This document shows, piece by piece, positions 1 to 6,293 of a DNA stretch of 11,127 nt. Numbering within the stretch: the first letter of the stretch is position 1; each line of letters starts with the position of its first letter. A program made the translations under genes and the position numbers. The stretch spans positions 1 through 11,127 of the forward strand of contig JAUZQU010000112.1 of NCBI GenBank assembly GCA_030950835.1, written 5' to 3'. The DNA comes from Mariprofundaceae bacterium (lineage in GTDB: Bacteria > Pseudomonadota > Zetaproteobacteria > Mariprofundales > Mariprofundaceae). The notes beneath the pieces are model-generated. The model worked only from the letters and a program-made list of their open reading frames with translations. It ran no database searches and had not been told where the DNA came from.

Positions 1-133
1 AGGGCGAGGCAGTGTGCTTAGTCAAATTAAAACTTTGGGTGAGTTGTCGGGAAAAGCCAAAAAAGAAATGCCGCAGCATTTGCTTGATGATACAGCTTTA
101 GAGCATACATCAGAACCAACCCAGAGCAGCTAA
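1..133 (+). CDS. rmuC: Probable RmuC family protein, C-terminal end (partial)
   Basis: An open frame enters from the left edge (reading from base 2) and stops with TAA at 131-133, leaving 43 residues. The visible part begins GRGSVLSQIKTLGELSG and continues with a Lys-rich stretch and LPxxLL-like residues (MPQHLLDD). This resembles the C-terminus of RmuC family proteins, where a GxGNLxxQAEKLxxLG-like helix precedes KKxLPxxL and a variable polar tail. RmuC proteins are coiled-coil, PD-(D/E)XK-like proteins tied to limiting DNA rearrangement. The catalytic part lies outside the window, so the name rests on a short tail pattern only. The final residues (SEPTQSS) look like a disordered tail. Confidence 0.5.
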   Translation, partial: GRGSVLSQIKTLGELSGKAKKEMPQHLLDDTALEHTSEPTQSS

Positions 134-332
134 ATCATGGCACACATTCAATTGTTCCAGCCCAACCTCATTCAACTTCGCCTTGGTGAATTAGCCGCTA
201 TACGGGTGGTGATGCTAAAGTCCCCTTACAGCGTGTGGTACACCTTGAACATGAAACGCACACAAACCGAGGTGTCATACCCATGTTACAAGGGATGATG
301 ATATCCAAAATAAGCAGCACGGAGGCGATGAC
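134..332. other. Intergenic stretch with broken short frames, possible gene remnant
   Basis: Between the rmuC-like stop and the hepT start lie about 200 bp with no convincing gene. One short frame, ATG 137 to TGA 296-298 (53 codons), starts 3 bp after the upstream stop but has no clear ribosome binding site. A second plus-strand frame is open from 190 to 354 and gives protein-like residues such as YTGGDAKVPLQRVVHLEHE. The two frames overlap, so the region could be a frameshifted remnant of an older gene. I recognise no family. No clear sigma70 promoter or terminator was found here, although the hepT operon promoter may lie in it. Confidence 0.35.
321..325 (+). promoter_or_regulatory. Shine-Dalgarno of hepT
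   Basis: GGAGG lies 7 nt upstream of the ATG at 333. It is the best ribosome binding site at the left end of the operon and fixes the hepT start. Confidence 0.6.
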
Positions 333-749
333 ATGTTACAAACCACATATTTAAGGCGTTGTGTTCAAAGCCTAGAAAGCGCAGTGACGATGTTAAAGAA
401 AAGCGAGGCAGGGAGCATTGAATATGATGTGTTTCGTAATGCTGCGGTGAAAAGCTTTGAACTGTCGCTAGAGACCTCAGGTAAATTGTTGCGCAAGGTC
501 TTAAAACCTTATTTTGCCACGCCCAAAGAAGTCGATAGGCTTGTCTTTAAAGATGTCTTTCGTTATGCCGGAAAACATGATGTATTGACCTTGGAAGCCG
601 TCAGTCGCTGGCTTGCCTATAGGGACAATCGCAACAATACTGCCCATGATTATGGGCAACAATTTGCCGAACAAACACTGTTGCTGCTGCCTGAATTTAT
701 CGCTGATGCTTATGCTTTGGCAGATTGGATTGATCAACAACATGAATAA
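333..749 (+). CDS. hepT: HepT-like HEPN-domain toxin (HI0074 / nucleotidyltransferase substrate-binding family)
   Basis: This is a 138-residue all-helical HEPN protein. Residues 97-107 (RDNRNNTAHDY) contain the HepT signature R-x4-H-x-Y exactly: Arg100, His105 and Tyr107. In characterised HepT/MntA systems, Arg and His form the RNase centre and the partner nucleotidyltransferase AMPylates the Tyr to silence the toxin. The N-terminal part (about residues 30-60, with FELSLETSGKLL) matches the usual helix of HI0074-type proteins, and the length is normal for the family. The start at 333 has a GGAGG site 7 nt upstream. The stop overlaps the start of the cognate mntA by 8 bp (ATGAATAA), as expected for a coupled toxin-antitoxin pair. 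Family assignment is secure; toxicity in this host is inferred. Confidence 0.88.
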   Translation: MLQTTYLRRCVQSLESAVTMLKKSEAGSIEYDVFRNAAVKSFELSLETSGKLLRKVLKPYFATPKEVDRLVFKDVFRYAGKHDVLTLEAVSRWLAYRDNRNNTAHDYGQQFAEQTLLLLPEFIADAYALADWIDQQHE

Positions 750-1098
750 CTTAAAACTTGATCTTCAACCCCAGTATTTACAAGATTTGCAACACATACT
801 GCATGATATCGTGCCTGAACATGAAGTTTGGGCATATGGTAGCCGCGTATTTGGGCTTAACCATGAAGCCAGTGATTTGGATTTGCTGCTTTATCAAACG
901 CAAGCGCCACAACAACGCGCGACCAACATCGGGGATTTACAACAGGCGCTCAGCGAGAGTAACTTACCCATTTTGGTGCAAGTGTCCGACTGGGCCTGTG
1001 TGCCAGACGAATTTAAGGCAGAAATACGCAGAGGATTTGTAAAAATCCAATGTCCAGCACAAAAGGGGAGCCAATATGAGCTTAAAAACGAATCGTAA
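742..1098 (+). CDS. mntA: MntA-like minimal nucleotidyltransferase antitoxin (HI0073 family)
   Basis: The 118-residue protein carries the GS-x10-D-x-D motif of polymerase-beta-type minimal nucleotidyltransferases at Gly33-Ser34, Asp45 and Asp47, inside AYGSRVFG and SDLDLLL. MntA enzymes transfer AMP from ATP to the Tyr of HepT. The C-terminal part (DWACVPDEFKAEI) matches the usual DWAxLxPEFxxxI segment. The ATG at 742 overlaps the hepT stop by 8 bp. The frame stays open upstream to 613, but that extension would lie within hepT and add residues foreign to the family. One oddity: family members usually read VDVVDW before the C-terminal helix, with the first Asp as third metal ligand, and here the residues are VQVSDW, with Gln80 at that place. 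The 3' end overlaps the next gene by 23 bp. Confidence 0.87.
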   Translation: MNNLKLDLQPQYLQDLQHILHDIVPEHEVWAYGSRVFGLNHEASDLDLLLYQTQAPQQRATNIGDLQQALSESNLPILVQVSDWACVPDEFKAEIRRGFVKIQCPAQKGSQYELKNES

Positions 1099-1957
1099 AC
1101 AACTGGTGATGACGGGGGTGCAAGGTGGTGTTTCGCCTGCGCAGATGTGGGCTCCATTTGAAGTGGGCAGCAAGGGTGAGGTATTTTCTTGGCCGAGTAC
1201 GGGTGGTATTACTTATAATGTTAAAATTGGTGATTCGGTGTTTGGCTGGGCAGGTGAACATATTGAACCTGGTGTTTCTAGCACCTTAAAACATAAAAAC
1301 CGAAAATCTGAGGATGGTTATCAATTTCATGCTTGTTGTGGCAACCAAGTGAGGGTGATTTCGGGCGAAGCCAAGGGGGCATTGGGTACGGTATTGGGGC
1401 ATCATGGTGGAGTGAACCATTTGATGCTTGATTTTCCAGATGCTACGCTGGATAAACTGACCTGTGACGACAAGTTTATGATTAAAGGTTATGGGCAGGG
1501 TTTGAAGTTGGTTGACCATGATGATGTGCATATTTACAATATTGACCCTGATTTGTTGGACGTTATGGGTTTGACAGAGCATGAAGATGGTAGCATCCAT
1601 GTTCCAGTGAACGTGATTGTGCCGCATTATGCGATGGGTTCGGGCATTGGCGCGTTGTCGGTGACTACGGGGGATTATGATATTTTGTGTCACGATGAAG
1701 AGATGGTGAAAGAACATGGTTTGGACAAATTGCGTTTTGGTGATTTTGTTGCCGTGGTTGATCATGATAATATCTACGGGCGGACTTTTCGCCGCAATGC
1801 CATGACTATTGGCATGGTGATTCATTCGGATTCACCGCTTGGCGGACATGGGCCAGGCATGATGACGATTATGTCGGCTTGTGATGGGAAATTGAAACCT
1901 GTATTGGATGATAAAGCAAATATGGGTCATTATTTAAAGGTAGGTCGTTATGTTTAA
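1076..1957 (+). CDS. DUF4438 domain-containing protein
   Basis: The 293-residue soluble protein, without signal peptide or membrane segment, matches DUF4438, the family of Thermotoga maritima TM1086, over its full length. Recognisable blocks are the N-terminal GGVSP, a central GHHGGVNHLMLDFP, VPHYAMGSGIG, the acidic GDYDILCHDEE, LRFGDFVAVVDHDNIYGR, and a C-terminal HSDSPLGGHGPGMM. The His/Asp-rich conserved blocks suggest a metal or small-ligand site, but no reaction is known to me. The ATG at 1076 is chosen because AGGGGAG ends 5 nt before it. The gene begins inside mntA (23 bp overlap) and ends with an 8 bp overlap into the protease gene (ATGTTTAA). Its expression is therefore probably tied to both neighbours. 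The family call is firm; the function is unknown. Confidence 0.85.
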   Translation: MSLKTNRKQLVMTGVQGGVSPAQMWAPFEVGSKGEVFSWPSTGGITYNVKIGDSVFGWAGEHIEPGVSSTLKHKNRKSEDGYQFHACCGNQVRVISGEAKGALGTVLGHHGGVNHLMLDFPDATLDKLTCDDKFMIKGYGQGLKLVDHDDVHIYNIDPDLLDVMGLTEHEDGSIHVPVNVIVPHYAMGSGIGALSVTTGDYDILCHDEEMVKEHGLDKLRFGDFVAVVDHDNIYGRTFRRNAMTIGMVIHSDSPLGGHGPGMMTIMSACDGKLKPVLDDKANMGHYLKVGRYV

Positions 1958-2516
1958 GTGCTTGATAGTGGGATTATGTTTGATGTTGCCATTAACGGTG
2001 GCAGCAGCTTTGTATAAAGTGGTGGGTGAGGATGGTAAGGTGGTGTATACGGATATGCAGCCTAATCCTGATGCCAAAGAACACCGTCTGGGTAGAATCA
2101 ATAGTGTGAGTAACCCTGCATATAATATGGATAAAGTGAATATGCGCTTGCATTATGTGGATGATGCTGGGGCGATGATTGTGCAAGGGACGGTGAACGG
2201 CATTAGTATGTCTTTTGTGGTGGATACGGGGGCAACTTTGGTGGTGGTGCCGCTAAAAATTGCACAACAAGCGGGTTTGATGGATGGAAAAACGGAAATG
2301 GTGACCTCACAAACTGCCAATGGCACAGTGCGCACTCCCAAGGTGGTGATTCAGCAGTTGAATGTGGATAAAGTGAGCATGACGGATGTGGCGGCGACTA
2401 TCCAAACCATATCACCGAACCAACCAGAGCTGGGATTGTTGGGCATGAGTTTTTTTGGCAAGTATAAAATGACCATAGACCATGATAAACAAGAGATTTT
2501 ACTGGAAGGAAAATAG
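1950..2516 (+). CDS. Secreted DUF4124 / retropepsin-like aspartic protease (clan AA, TIGR02281-like)
   Basis: This 188-residue protein starts with a hydrophobic signal sequence (residues 1-20, ending TVAAA), so it should act in the periplasm. Residues 20-48 (LYKVVGEDGKVVYTD) form a small DUF4124 module, common at the N-terminus of proteobacterial envelope proteins. The catalytic part begins near residue 75. Asp92 lies in VVDTGAT, the D-[ST]-G-A motif of retropepsin-like proteases, and LLGMSFFGKYK near the C-terminus matches the conserved second motif. Such proteases have a single motif per chain and should work as dimers. Start ATG 1950 overlaps the DUF4438 stop by 8 bp, with AGG-containing sequence a few bases upstream. 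The substrate is unknown. Confidence 0.82.
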   Translation: MFKCLIVGLCLMLPLTVAAALYKVVGEDGKVVYTDMQPNPDAKEHRLGRINSVSNPAYNMDKVNMRLHYVDDAGAMIVQGTVNGISMSFVVDTGATLVVVPLKIAQQAGLMDGKTEMVTSQTANGTVRTPKVVIQQLNVDKVSMTDVAATIQTISPNQPELGLLGMSFFGKYKMTIDHDKQEILLEGK

Positions 2517-2520
2517 CAGC

Positions 2521-3384
2521 ATGCACAGCGATGTGCGTGTGGCATGTTTACAGCTGACAAGTTCGGAGGATGTGCAGGAGAACTTGGTAAAAATCAGGCA
2601 TATATTGCAAGAATATGGCAAAAAAGACCTTGATTTGCTGCTTTTACCCGAAAATGTCACGCTTTTGACCCAAAATAAGTCTAAAAAGCATGTTGCAGCA
2701 CAACAGGATGCGGTGCAACGGTTGTATGACTTTTTTGCCGACATAGCAAAAACATGGCAAATGTATGTGGTGGTGGGTTCACTTTTACTGCAATGTGAAG
2801 CAAAAGATGCGCCTGAGCAGCCACAGAAAAACCAAAACAAGCCAGATAGTGATCGATATTATAATCGTTGTGTGGTGTTCAGCCCACAAGGTGAATTGCT
2901 GACGGCGTATGACAAAATACACTTGTTTGATGTGGATTTGGGCAGTGAATCTTGGTTGGAATCGGCGCAAACTCAGGCGGGAAAGAAAGCTGAATCCTTT
3001 GAGATGTTGGCTGGTTGGCAAGTGGGGTTGTCGATTTGTTATGACTTACGTTTCCCTGAATTATACCGTTATTATAGTCAAATGGGCTGTCATATTTTGA
3101 CGGTGCCTGCGGCATTTACGCTGCCTACAGGGCAAGCGCATTGGCAAACGTTATTGCAAGCTAGGGCGATTGAGAATCAGTGTTATGTGTTGGCAGCAGG
3201 GCAATGGGGCAAACATCAGGATGGGCGCGAAACATATGGGCATAGCCTGATTATTGACCCTTGGGGCGAGGTGTTGGCGGAGTTGCCAAAGGGAGAGGGT
3301 TTGTTGGTGACAAACTTATCCGCAGAAAAACTTACGTCTCTACGACAACGTATGCCAGTGTTACAACATAGACGATTAAAATGA
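2521..3384 (+). CDS. Carbon-nitrogen hydrolase, Nit1-type (probable deaminated glutathione amidase)
   Basis: The 287-residue nitrilase-superfamily amidase has the complete Glu-Lys-Cys triad: Glu44 in LLPEN, Lys132 in YDKIHLFD and Cys173 in SICYDLRFPE. The segments AHWQTLLQARAIENQCYV, YGHSLIIDPWG and the ending MPVLQHRR closely follow Nit1 proteins, which hydrolyse deaminated glutathione, a side product of transaminases, to alpha-ketoglutarate and Cys-Gly. The frame extends upstream to 2482, but ATG 2521 is preferred. GGAAGG lies about 10 nt before it, the extension would overlap the protease gene, and family proteins start near this point (VRVACLQL). Residues 93-111 are a Gln/Pro/Lys-rich insertion before the conserved YNRCVVF segment. 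The gap to the protease gene is 4 bp. Confidence 0.85.
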   Translation: MHSDVRVACLQLTSSEDVQENLVKIRHILQEYGKKDLDLLLLPENVTLLTQNKSKKHVAAQQDAVQRLYDFFADIAKTWQMYVVVGSLLLQCEAKDAPEQPQKNQNKPDSDRYYNRCVVFSPQGELLTAYDKIHLFDVDLGSESWLESAQTQAGKKAESFEMLAGWQVGLSICYDLRFPELYRYYSQMGCHILTVPAAFTLPTGQAHWQTLLQARAIENQCYVLAAGQWGKHQDGRETYGHSLIIDPWGEVLAELPKGEGLLVTNLSAEKLTSLRQRMPVLQHRRLK

Positions 3385-3399
3385 CGCAGGGGTTCTAGC

Positions 3400-4008
3400 T
3401 TGGATTATGCAGTGCCTGCGGCATCGGTGATGGATGAACAAGTGGTCAAACGTAGTCGTTTCATTAGCCATGTTCACAGAGTAGAAAACAAACAACAAGC
3501 GCTTGATAACATTCAATATATCAAGCAACAATACCCCGATGCACGCCATCATTGTTGGGCATACATTGCAGGACATCCAACAACAGGTTTGGATGTGGCG
3601 ATGTCCGATGATGGTGAACCACAAGGCACGGCAGGAAAACCGATTTTCAATGTGTTGCAATATAGTGGCGTGGGTGAGGTTGCCTTGGTGGTGGTGCGTT
3701 ATTTTGGCGGCATCAAGTTGGGAGCGGGTGGTTTGTTGAGGGCGTATTCAAGTTCAGCACGTTTGGTCACCAAGCAACTTGTATGCTGCACCACCTTGGA
3801 TATACGTTTTCACTATGCTTTGGAGTCTAAAGTTCAGCACTTTTTAAAAGGGCAAAACATGTATATTCAACAAACGTGTTATGTGGAGCGTATCCACATG
3901 TTGGTAGCGGTGCCTGTGGTGGAGTTGGATGCGGTGTGTGTCGCGCTGACCAATTTGACTTCAGGTCAAATTACACTGTCTTTTGAGGCTTCTTCGACCG
4001 CAATCTAG
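3400..4008 (+). CDS. yigZ: YigZ / IMPACT (UPF0029) family protein, TTG start
   Basis: The 202-residue protein matches the two-domain YigZ family. The N-terminal UPF0029 domain shows KRSRFISHV (17-25), HCWAY (51-55), SDDGEPQGTAGKPI (69-82) and VVRYFGGIKLGAGGLLRAY (98-116), all signatures of the family. The C-terminal 80 residues fit the small ferredoxin-like domain. E. coli YigZ is of similar length. The molecular role is unclear; eukaryotic IMPACT proteins of the family affect translation control. The TTG at 3400 is favoured because AGGGG (3388-3392) sits 7 nt upstream and the family needs the residues before KRSRF. An ATG at 3430 would lose 10 residues. It is the last gene of the compact operon, 15 bp after the amidase gene. 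Confidence 0.87.
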   Translation: MDYAVPAASVMDEQVVKRSRFISHVHRVENKQQALDNIQYIKQQYPDARHHCWAYIAGHPTTGLDVAMSDDGEPQGTAGKPIFNVLQYSGVGEVALVVVRYFGGIKLGAGGLLRAYSSSARLVTKQLVCCTTLDIRFHYALESKVQHFLKGQNMYIQQTCYVERIHMLVAVPVVELDAVCVALTNLTSGQITLSFEASSTAI

Positions 4009-4022
4009 GATAGGAGCGAGAT

Positions 4023-4148
4023 ATGGGCTGTATGGTGTGTGGTCTACATATAAACATTCAAATATTCTTGGCAATCACTTGGTTGCGCCCTTGTTCTTTG
4101 GCTTCAAATAGGGCTTGGTCGGCGGTTTGCAAGAAGTCGTGGGGTTGA
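4023..4148 (+). CDS. Possible small ORF downstream of yigZ (41 residues, doubtful)
   Basis: An ATG at 4023 opens a 41-codon frame ending with TGA at 4146-4148. A purine-rich TAGGAGCGAG stretch (4011-4020) lies just upstream and would serve well as a ribosome binding site. The peptide begins MGCMVCG, with a CxxC-like pair, and then becomes moderately hydrophobic. Against it, two thirds of the frame is antisense to the 3' end of the diguanylate cyclase gene and the peptide matches nothing I know. The gap between yigZ and the convergent gene contains no evident terminator. Confidence 0.15.
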   Translation: MGCMVCGLHINIQIFLAITWLRPCSLASNRAWSAVCKKSWG

Positions 4149-5053
4149 TGTTTGAGTTTGGGGGTGGTGGTGACAACGCCCAAACTGATGCTCACATAAT
4201 CCAAGCAGCGGGATGTTTGATGTTCGAGGTTAAGGGCTTCAATGGTTTTGCGTAAACGTTCAGCGATGAACACTGCACCTTGACCATGGGTATTGGGTAA
4301 TAACACTACAAATTCTTCGCTGGCATAACGGGCGATGAGGTCAGAAGGGCGTTTTAAGTCTTGCTGTAAGGCTTTGGCAACTTCTTTGAGACAATCATCA
4401 CCTGCAAGATGTCCATAATGGGCATTATATGCCTTAAAATCATCAATATCGATGAAAATCAAGGATAAAGCAGAGGTTTCACGCAAAGAACGTTGCCATT
4501 CGCGTTGAAATAAGTCATCAAAAAAACGGCGATTTGCCACATCGGTCAGACCATCCAACGATGATATGCCTTCCAATAAAGAGAAGCTTTGTTGTAATTG
4601 CCCTTGCAACTCTTTTAAAGCAAGCTGGTTGGCTTCGCGCTCCAAGTGGTCGATGTAGGCACGGCTATGGTAGCGCAAGCGGGATATAAACTCTGTTTGC
4701 CCAGGTGTTTTGAGCAAGTAATCATTAGCACCTAAGGCAAAGGCCTTTTCTCTGCTTTCTGCACTATGATCTACGGATAATATCAATACAGGAATATGGC
4801 GCGTAGTTTCATGTTGGCGAAGTTGTTGCAATAACTCAAAACCACCCAACAAAGGCATGTGAATATCAAGCAGGATGACAGTCGGCCCGACTTTGAGGAT
4901 ATGCTGCATGGCATGTTCAGGCTGATTGCAGGCATGGAAATCTATATAGGGCATACCCTCTAACATTTTCTTGATGCCCATGGTGGTGCTGCGTTGGTCA
5001 TCGATGCTGTAGACGGTGATGGGGTAGGCTTGCCAATGTTGTTCTGTATCCAC
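4058..5053 (-). CDS. WspR-like response regulator with GGDEF domain (ASEEF variant)
   Basis: The 331-residue protein resembles Pseudomonas WspR along its whole length. Residues 11-135 form a receiver domain with acidic Asp18/Asp19, phospho-acceptor Asp63 (VILLDIHMP), Ser93 and Lys115 (DYLLKTP). A linker helix (about 136-165) leads to a GGDEF domain with DGLTDVANRR (167-176) and metal-binding Asp202 (IDIDDF). The product-inhibition I-site RxxD is RPSD at 235-238, followed at the usual spacing by Ala-Ser-Glu-Glu-Phe (244-248) instead of GGEEF. Diguanylate cyclases make c-di-GMP from two GTP, and phosphorylation of the receiver would normally activate. The start is a GTG at 5053-5051, with AGAGG 5 nt before it. 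No Wsp chemosensory genes adjoin. Cyclase activity is uncertain because of the variant motif. Confidence 0.85.
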   Translation of the reverse strand: MDTEQHWQAYPITVYSIDDQRSTTMGIKKMLEGMPYIDFHACNQPEHAMQHILKVGPTVILLDIHMPLLGGFELLQQLRQHETTRHIPVLILSVDHSAESREKAFALGANDYLLKTPGQTEFISRLRYHSRAYIDHLEREANQLALKELQGQLQQSFSLLEGISSLDGLTDVANRRFFDDLFQREWQRSLRETSALSLIFIDIDDFKAYNAHYGHLAGDDCLKEVAKALQQDLKRPSDLIARYASEEFVVLLPNTHGQGAVFIAERLRKTIEALNLEHQTSRCLDYVSISLGVVTTTPKLKHQPHDFLQTADQALFEAKEQGRNQVIAKNI

Positions 5054-5126
5054 ATGAACCTCTATTGTTGAAGATGTTTGATAAGATTGTTATGGCAAAC
5101 TTCGTGCCAACATTGCAAAGCTTGGA

Positions 5127-6086
5127 TTACGGGTGATGCAGAGAGATGACACCTGCGGAATAGTCAAAAATGGAATCACCATTGGTATCGGCTTCAATCA
5201 AGATAGCCGCATCGTGAATAGGGGAAATACGTACGCTTTTACCATCCATACCAAACACTTGCAGCGGCCCGCCAGCATAAGGAAAAGCGGATTGTTGGGA
5301 CATGTTTAATGCAGACGTGGTGTGTACATCAAGTTTGCCCAGCAAACTATCGTAAAGCGTGCCTGACATTTGGCTGTCACCATTGTGTTGTAAGATGGTG
5401 GTAAAGTGTTCGGATTGCCTTTGCTGCCCTGTGAACGTATCTTCAACGATGTAGTTGGCAATGATGGTGGTGCTTAAATCTTGGATATGGGTGGTGATGC
5501 TTTGGCTGCCAGACAAGATGACGGATTGATGGCTTTGTTGGATATGCAGGTTTTCAAAGAGATACTTGATTTCAATTTCTACTGCGGATATTCGGCTGGT
5601 GGTCATGCGCATGCGCCCATGGAGTTGTTGCCCTTGTTCCTTGTAATGAGCATAAATCAAAATACTGGTGCTGGATTGGGTGCTGCTATCTTGTTCGCTC
5701 ACGATATAAACTGAGCCGCCTTGTGCTCCGTATGTGGTGGAGGCATAACTTTGTAGACCACCTGTGGCAGGAGAAAAACTTGGTGACAAACTCTGGTGGT
5801 GTTGGAAGAGTAAGACAAGCGGTGCAGCTAAAGCTTGGACGCTAAGCAAGGGCTGAGTTGAGGCATGGCGGATGCTTCCTGTGATGGGCGTTGAAGTGTT
5901 GGTGGGTGAATTGAATAGCAAGCGGGCAATGGGGGTGGCATTGTCGGCTGAGATGTCGGCAGGCAGGATTTTGCCATGGTAGTGTAAAGGGGTGTTGCTA
6001 CTGGCAGGTGTAGTCTGCAAGTCAGGCTGACCACATGAGGTTAAGAAAGCCAGCGCAAGCAGATAGAGGAAAAGAGCCTTGGTCAT
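5127..6086 (-). CDS. Predicted lipoprotein of unknown function
   Basis: This 319-residue protein has a clear lipoprotein signal: Lys3, a hydrophobic stretch and the lipobox LTSC with lipidated Cys18. The residue after Cys is Gly, so outer-membrane sorting is likely. The rest is Ser/Thr/Gln-rich and beta-prone, with no enzyme motif that I can see. Near the C-terminus, ADTNGDSIFDY resembles a short Asp/Asn calcium-binding loop (DxNxDxxxD) and follows a beta segment GKSVRISPIHDAAILIE. The ATG at 6086 is preferred because it places the signal peptide correctly. A TTG at 6110 is possible but adds a polar segment. No good ribosome binding site was found. The cyclase gene follows 73 bp downstream on the same strand, so the two may be co-transcribed. 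I do not recognise the family. Confidence 0.7.
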   Translation of the reverse strand: MTKALFLYLLALAFLTSCGQPDLQTTPASSNTPLHYHGKILPADISADNATPIARLLFNSPTNTSTPITGSIRHASTQPLLSVQALAAPLVLLFQHHQSLSPSFSPATGGLQSYASTTYGAQGGSVYIVSEQDSSTQSSTSILIYAHYKEQGQQLHGRMRMTTSRISAVEIEIKYLFENLHIQQSHQSVILSGSQSITTHIQDLSTTIIANYIVEDTFTGQQRQSEHFTTILQHNGDSQMSGTLYDSLLGKLDVHTTSALNMSQQSAFPYAGGPLQVFGMDGKSVRISPIHDAAILIEADTNGDSIFDYSAGVISLHHP

Positions 6087-6293
6087 GTTTCTATTGTGGT
6101 TGCTCAACAAAGACTAAGCTATAGCATCAATATGTGAGTGGTGATGTTGTTATTGGGATGGGGTGAATAGGCATGGATAAGCTGCTGAGATGTCTAGTTG
6201 TGGATAAATGCTGGACAGCCTGATTCTTTTATTGTTCAATGTGCCTCGTATGATGAATTTTCAGGACACTGACCAAAAAGGGGATGAACACTT
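6087..6293. other. Divergent intergenic region between the lipoprotein gene and pal
   Basis: These 207 bp must carry the promoters for both the minus-strand lipoprotein/cyclase pair and the pal gene run. A TATGAT hexamer at 6249-6254 lies 40 bp before the pal start and could be a -10 box, but no good -35 sits 16-18 bp upstream, so I do not call a promoter. AAGGGGA at 6278-6284 is the pal ribosome binding site. A perfect DnaA-box 9-mer lies at 6199-6207. Confidence 0.5.
6199..6207 (-). promoter_or_regulatory. Perfect DnaA-box 9-mer
   Basis: The minus strand reads TTATCCACA, the consensus high-affinity DnaA box. A related TTATCC hexamer occurs nearby (about 6174-6179), with the full 9-mer mismatching at two places. 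One perfect 9-mer in 11 kb is not rare by chance, but its place in the only divergent promoter region of the window makes DnaA-linked regulation of pal or the lipoprotein gene conceivable. There is no cluster, so it is not an origin. Confidence 0.25.

Noticed and set aside
613..741. N-terminal extension of the mntA frame back to 613
   Set aside because: It lies wholly inside hepT and adds residues foreign to minimal nucleotidyltransferases; ATG 742 fits the family start.
1033..1048. Short hairpin GGATTT/AAATCC near the end of mntA
   Set aside because: Only 6 bp and AT-rich; likely coding coincidence, although it lies near the DUF4438 ribosome binding site.
1286..1825. Long minus-strand open frame (179 codons) opposite the DUF4438 gene
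   Set aside because: It is fully antisense to a clearly conserved gene, rich in His, Ile and Met as expected for a shadow frame, and matches no family.
5070..5126. Small inverted repeat TGGCA/TGCCA between the lipoprotein and cyclase genes
   Set aside because: A 5 bp stem without U tract is too weak to call a terminator.
5481..5714. Plus-strand frame opposite the lipoprotein gene
   Set aside because: No ribosome binding site and no recognisable motif; it is a shadow of the lipoprotein reading frame.
6225..6254. Sigma70 promoter for pal with -10 TATGAT at 6249
   Set aside because: No acceptable -35 at 16-18 bp; the nearby TTGTTC is only 11 bp away and no extended -10 TG is present.
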